Positions 63,198 through 64,000 of a DNA stretch of 64,000 nucleotides are shown one piece after another. Position numbers and translations under genes: made by a program. Source of the stretch: PRO6 sp035565775 (GTDB lineage Bacteria > Pseudomonadota > Alphaproteobacteria > Rhizobiales > Xanthobacteraceae); the NCBI GenBank assembly GCA_035565775.1, contig DATMRW010000021.1, positions 1,009,217-1,073,216 on the forward strand. Reading direction: 5' to 3'. How positions within the stretch are numbered: position 1 is the stretch's first letter; each line of letters starts with the position of its first letter. The notes beneath the pieces are model-generated. The model ran no database searches and was not told where the DNA came from. It saw only the letters and a list, made by a program, of their open reading frames with translations.

Positions 63198-63503
63198 CTA
63201 TGGAACAGTCAGTGGCGGCTCTTTCGCCGGCTTGATGTTCTTCAGGAATCTGACCCCGACCCGGTCACCATCAAGGCGGACCAACCCGCAGCGTCTATAG
63301 GCAAGGCCGGTCGACGACAGCAGAAGGAAGAACTCCCGCAGATCGAGGCCAGCGGCCGGGCCGATGATCCGGAGCAGGGTCCCGCTGTCCGAGACGTCCA
63401 GCACCTCACATTCGCGGCGCCATGTGCCGTCGATCCCCACGATCTTGGCGCGCATCGCGTGCTCAAAGTAAACGCGCGGCTTTTTGCGAAGTTCTCTTGG
63501 CAT
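63198..63503 (-). CDS. PilZ-domain protein
   Basis: A 101-residue PilZ protein from ATG 63503. It has the c-di-GMP binding motifs RKKPR (R-x3-R type) near residue 6 and DVSDSG (D/N-x-S-x2-G) near residue 37, then YRRCGLVRLDGDRVGVRFLK of the beta barrel. It is a probable c-di-GMP receptor. It lies 15 bases upstream of the HD-GYP gene, forming a receptor/phosphodiesterase operon. Confidence 0.88.
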   Translation of the reverse strand: MPRELRKKPRVYFEHAMRAKIVGIDGTWRRECEVLDVSDSGTLLRIIGPAAGLDLREFFLLLSSTGLAYRRCGLVRLDGDRVGVRFLKNIKPAKEPPLTVP

Positions 63504-63931
63504 GTGCGGTTGCCCTGAACAATGCTTTAGCGCTGTGCCGAAGGGGAAGCGTCGCAATACCTGCAGAGAAAATAAGAAAATTAGACGCCCGTCTCGAACT
63601 GCACGAAGCGCCAACTAAATTGCAACGGGTCTATTTTAGGAGCGGGAACTAAAAATTCCTTTAAAGAAATATCTCGAATATGATTTAGCTCATCGTGGAT
63701 CAGAACGCCCGGTATTGGCGGCGGACCAGTCAGTCAGTCGCCCCATCGGCGCGAGGCCATCATATCCGGGTCTTGGTCAATCGCGTGTGGACGCCCGCCT
63801 GTTGCGCCGGTCTACGACGACTGCTTTTCCCGAGACCGCGAGGAACTGCCTCGCGGTCCAGGAGCCGCGCCGGCTGGACTCCCGAAGCAAGAGCGGCGCA
63901 TGATCCAAACAAAAACAAAGAGGAGGGTTCG
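63504..63931. other. Spacer upstream of PilZ and of the last gene
   Basis: A divergent intergenic region of 428 bases. It is AT-rich at 63580-63690, which fits promoters in both directions. No operator or gene was recognised. Confidence 0.5.
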
Positions 63932-64000
63932 ATGTCAGAGGATTGGCACGAAGAGCTGGAATGCCGCCGCGAGTTTGCCGTGGGGCTCGCGCGCGAAATA
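63932..64000 (+). CDS. Start of an unidentified gene, cut by the window edge
   Basis: ATG 63932 follows AGGAGGGTTCG, a strong ribosome site. The visible 23 codons begin MSEDWHEELECRREFAVGLA and remain open to the end of the window. Too short to assign. Confidence 0.6.
   Translation, partial: MSEDWHEELECRREFAVGLAREI

Overview
The window comes from a GC-rich alphaproteobacterium of the Hyphomicrobiales, most likely the Bradyrhizobium/Rhodopseudomonas/Afipia family. The evidence is the contiguous ccoNOQPGHIS (fixNOQPGHIS) cluster beside regSR, a rhizobial-order glpRDSTPQUV operon, an hsp20 gene with a ROSE-type RNA thermometer leader, and an RpoE-ChrR cluster. No tRNA, rRNA, CRISPR array or intact insertion sequence was seen.

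Layout. 1-7.2 kb (minus): an operon of NDP-forming acyl-CoA synthetase, spermidine/putrescine-type ABC importer (binding protein, fused double permease, ATPase) and a GlpD-like dehydrogenase cut by the window edge. 7.5-16.3 kb (minus): the cbb3 oxidase and its assembly genes, extended by a membrane protein of unknown function and a TauE/SafE protein. 16.4-17.1 kb (plus): two small membrane proteins. 17.2-19.2 kb (plus): a tandem palindromic operator-like array followed by the redox two-component system RegSR. 19.5-28.1 kb (minus): the complete glycerol import and catabolism operon. 28.1-33.9 kb: MocR regulator, BenE transporter, IclR regulator and several decayed gene fragments. 33.9-43 kb (plus): an acyclic-terpene-type acyl-CoA carboxylation block (atuC, D, E, F, A) ending in a LivK-type binding protein. 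43-43.6 kb: more gene debris. 43.6-55.7 kb: a singlet-oxygen/light-stress region with fasciclin protein, photolyase, TspO, groESL, DUF2177, ChrR, RpoE, amine-oxidase-like flavoprotein, DUF1365, cyclopropane synthase-like enzyme and SDR. 56-58.4 kb: a coupled GGDEF-EAL and BLUF pair. 59.2-61.6 kb: HtrA protease, a small unknown protein and Hsp20. 61.8-64 kb: a frameshifted zinc-ribbon protein, a frameshifted HD-GYP protein, a PilZ protein and the start of one more gene.

The genes fall into three linked themes. The first is low-oxygen respiration and its redox control (cco, regSR). The second is carbon capture (glycerol, probable terpenoid or branched acyl-CoAs, aromatics). The third is response to light, singlet oxygen and heat. 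Four sites of the form NGATCC-N18-TA precede the fasciclin gene, tspO-phr, rpoE-chrR and the amine-oxidase operon, suggesting one local RpoE regulon. No wholly new multi-gene defence or metabolic system was identified. The most original leads are the three-unit GGAC-N5-GTCC array and apparent ATT start upstream of regS, the one-sided degeneracy of the GlpS/GlpT ATPase pair, the dispersed RpoE promoters, and the BLUF/c-di-GMP operon.
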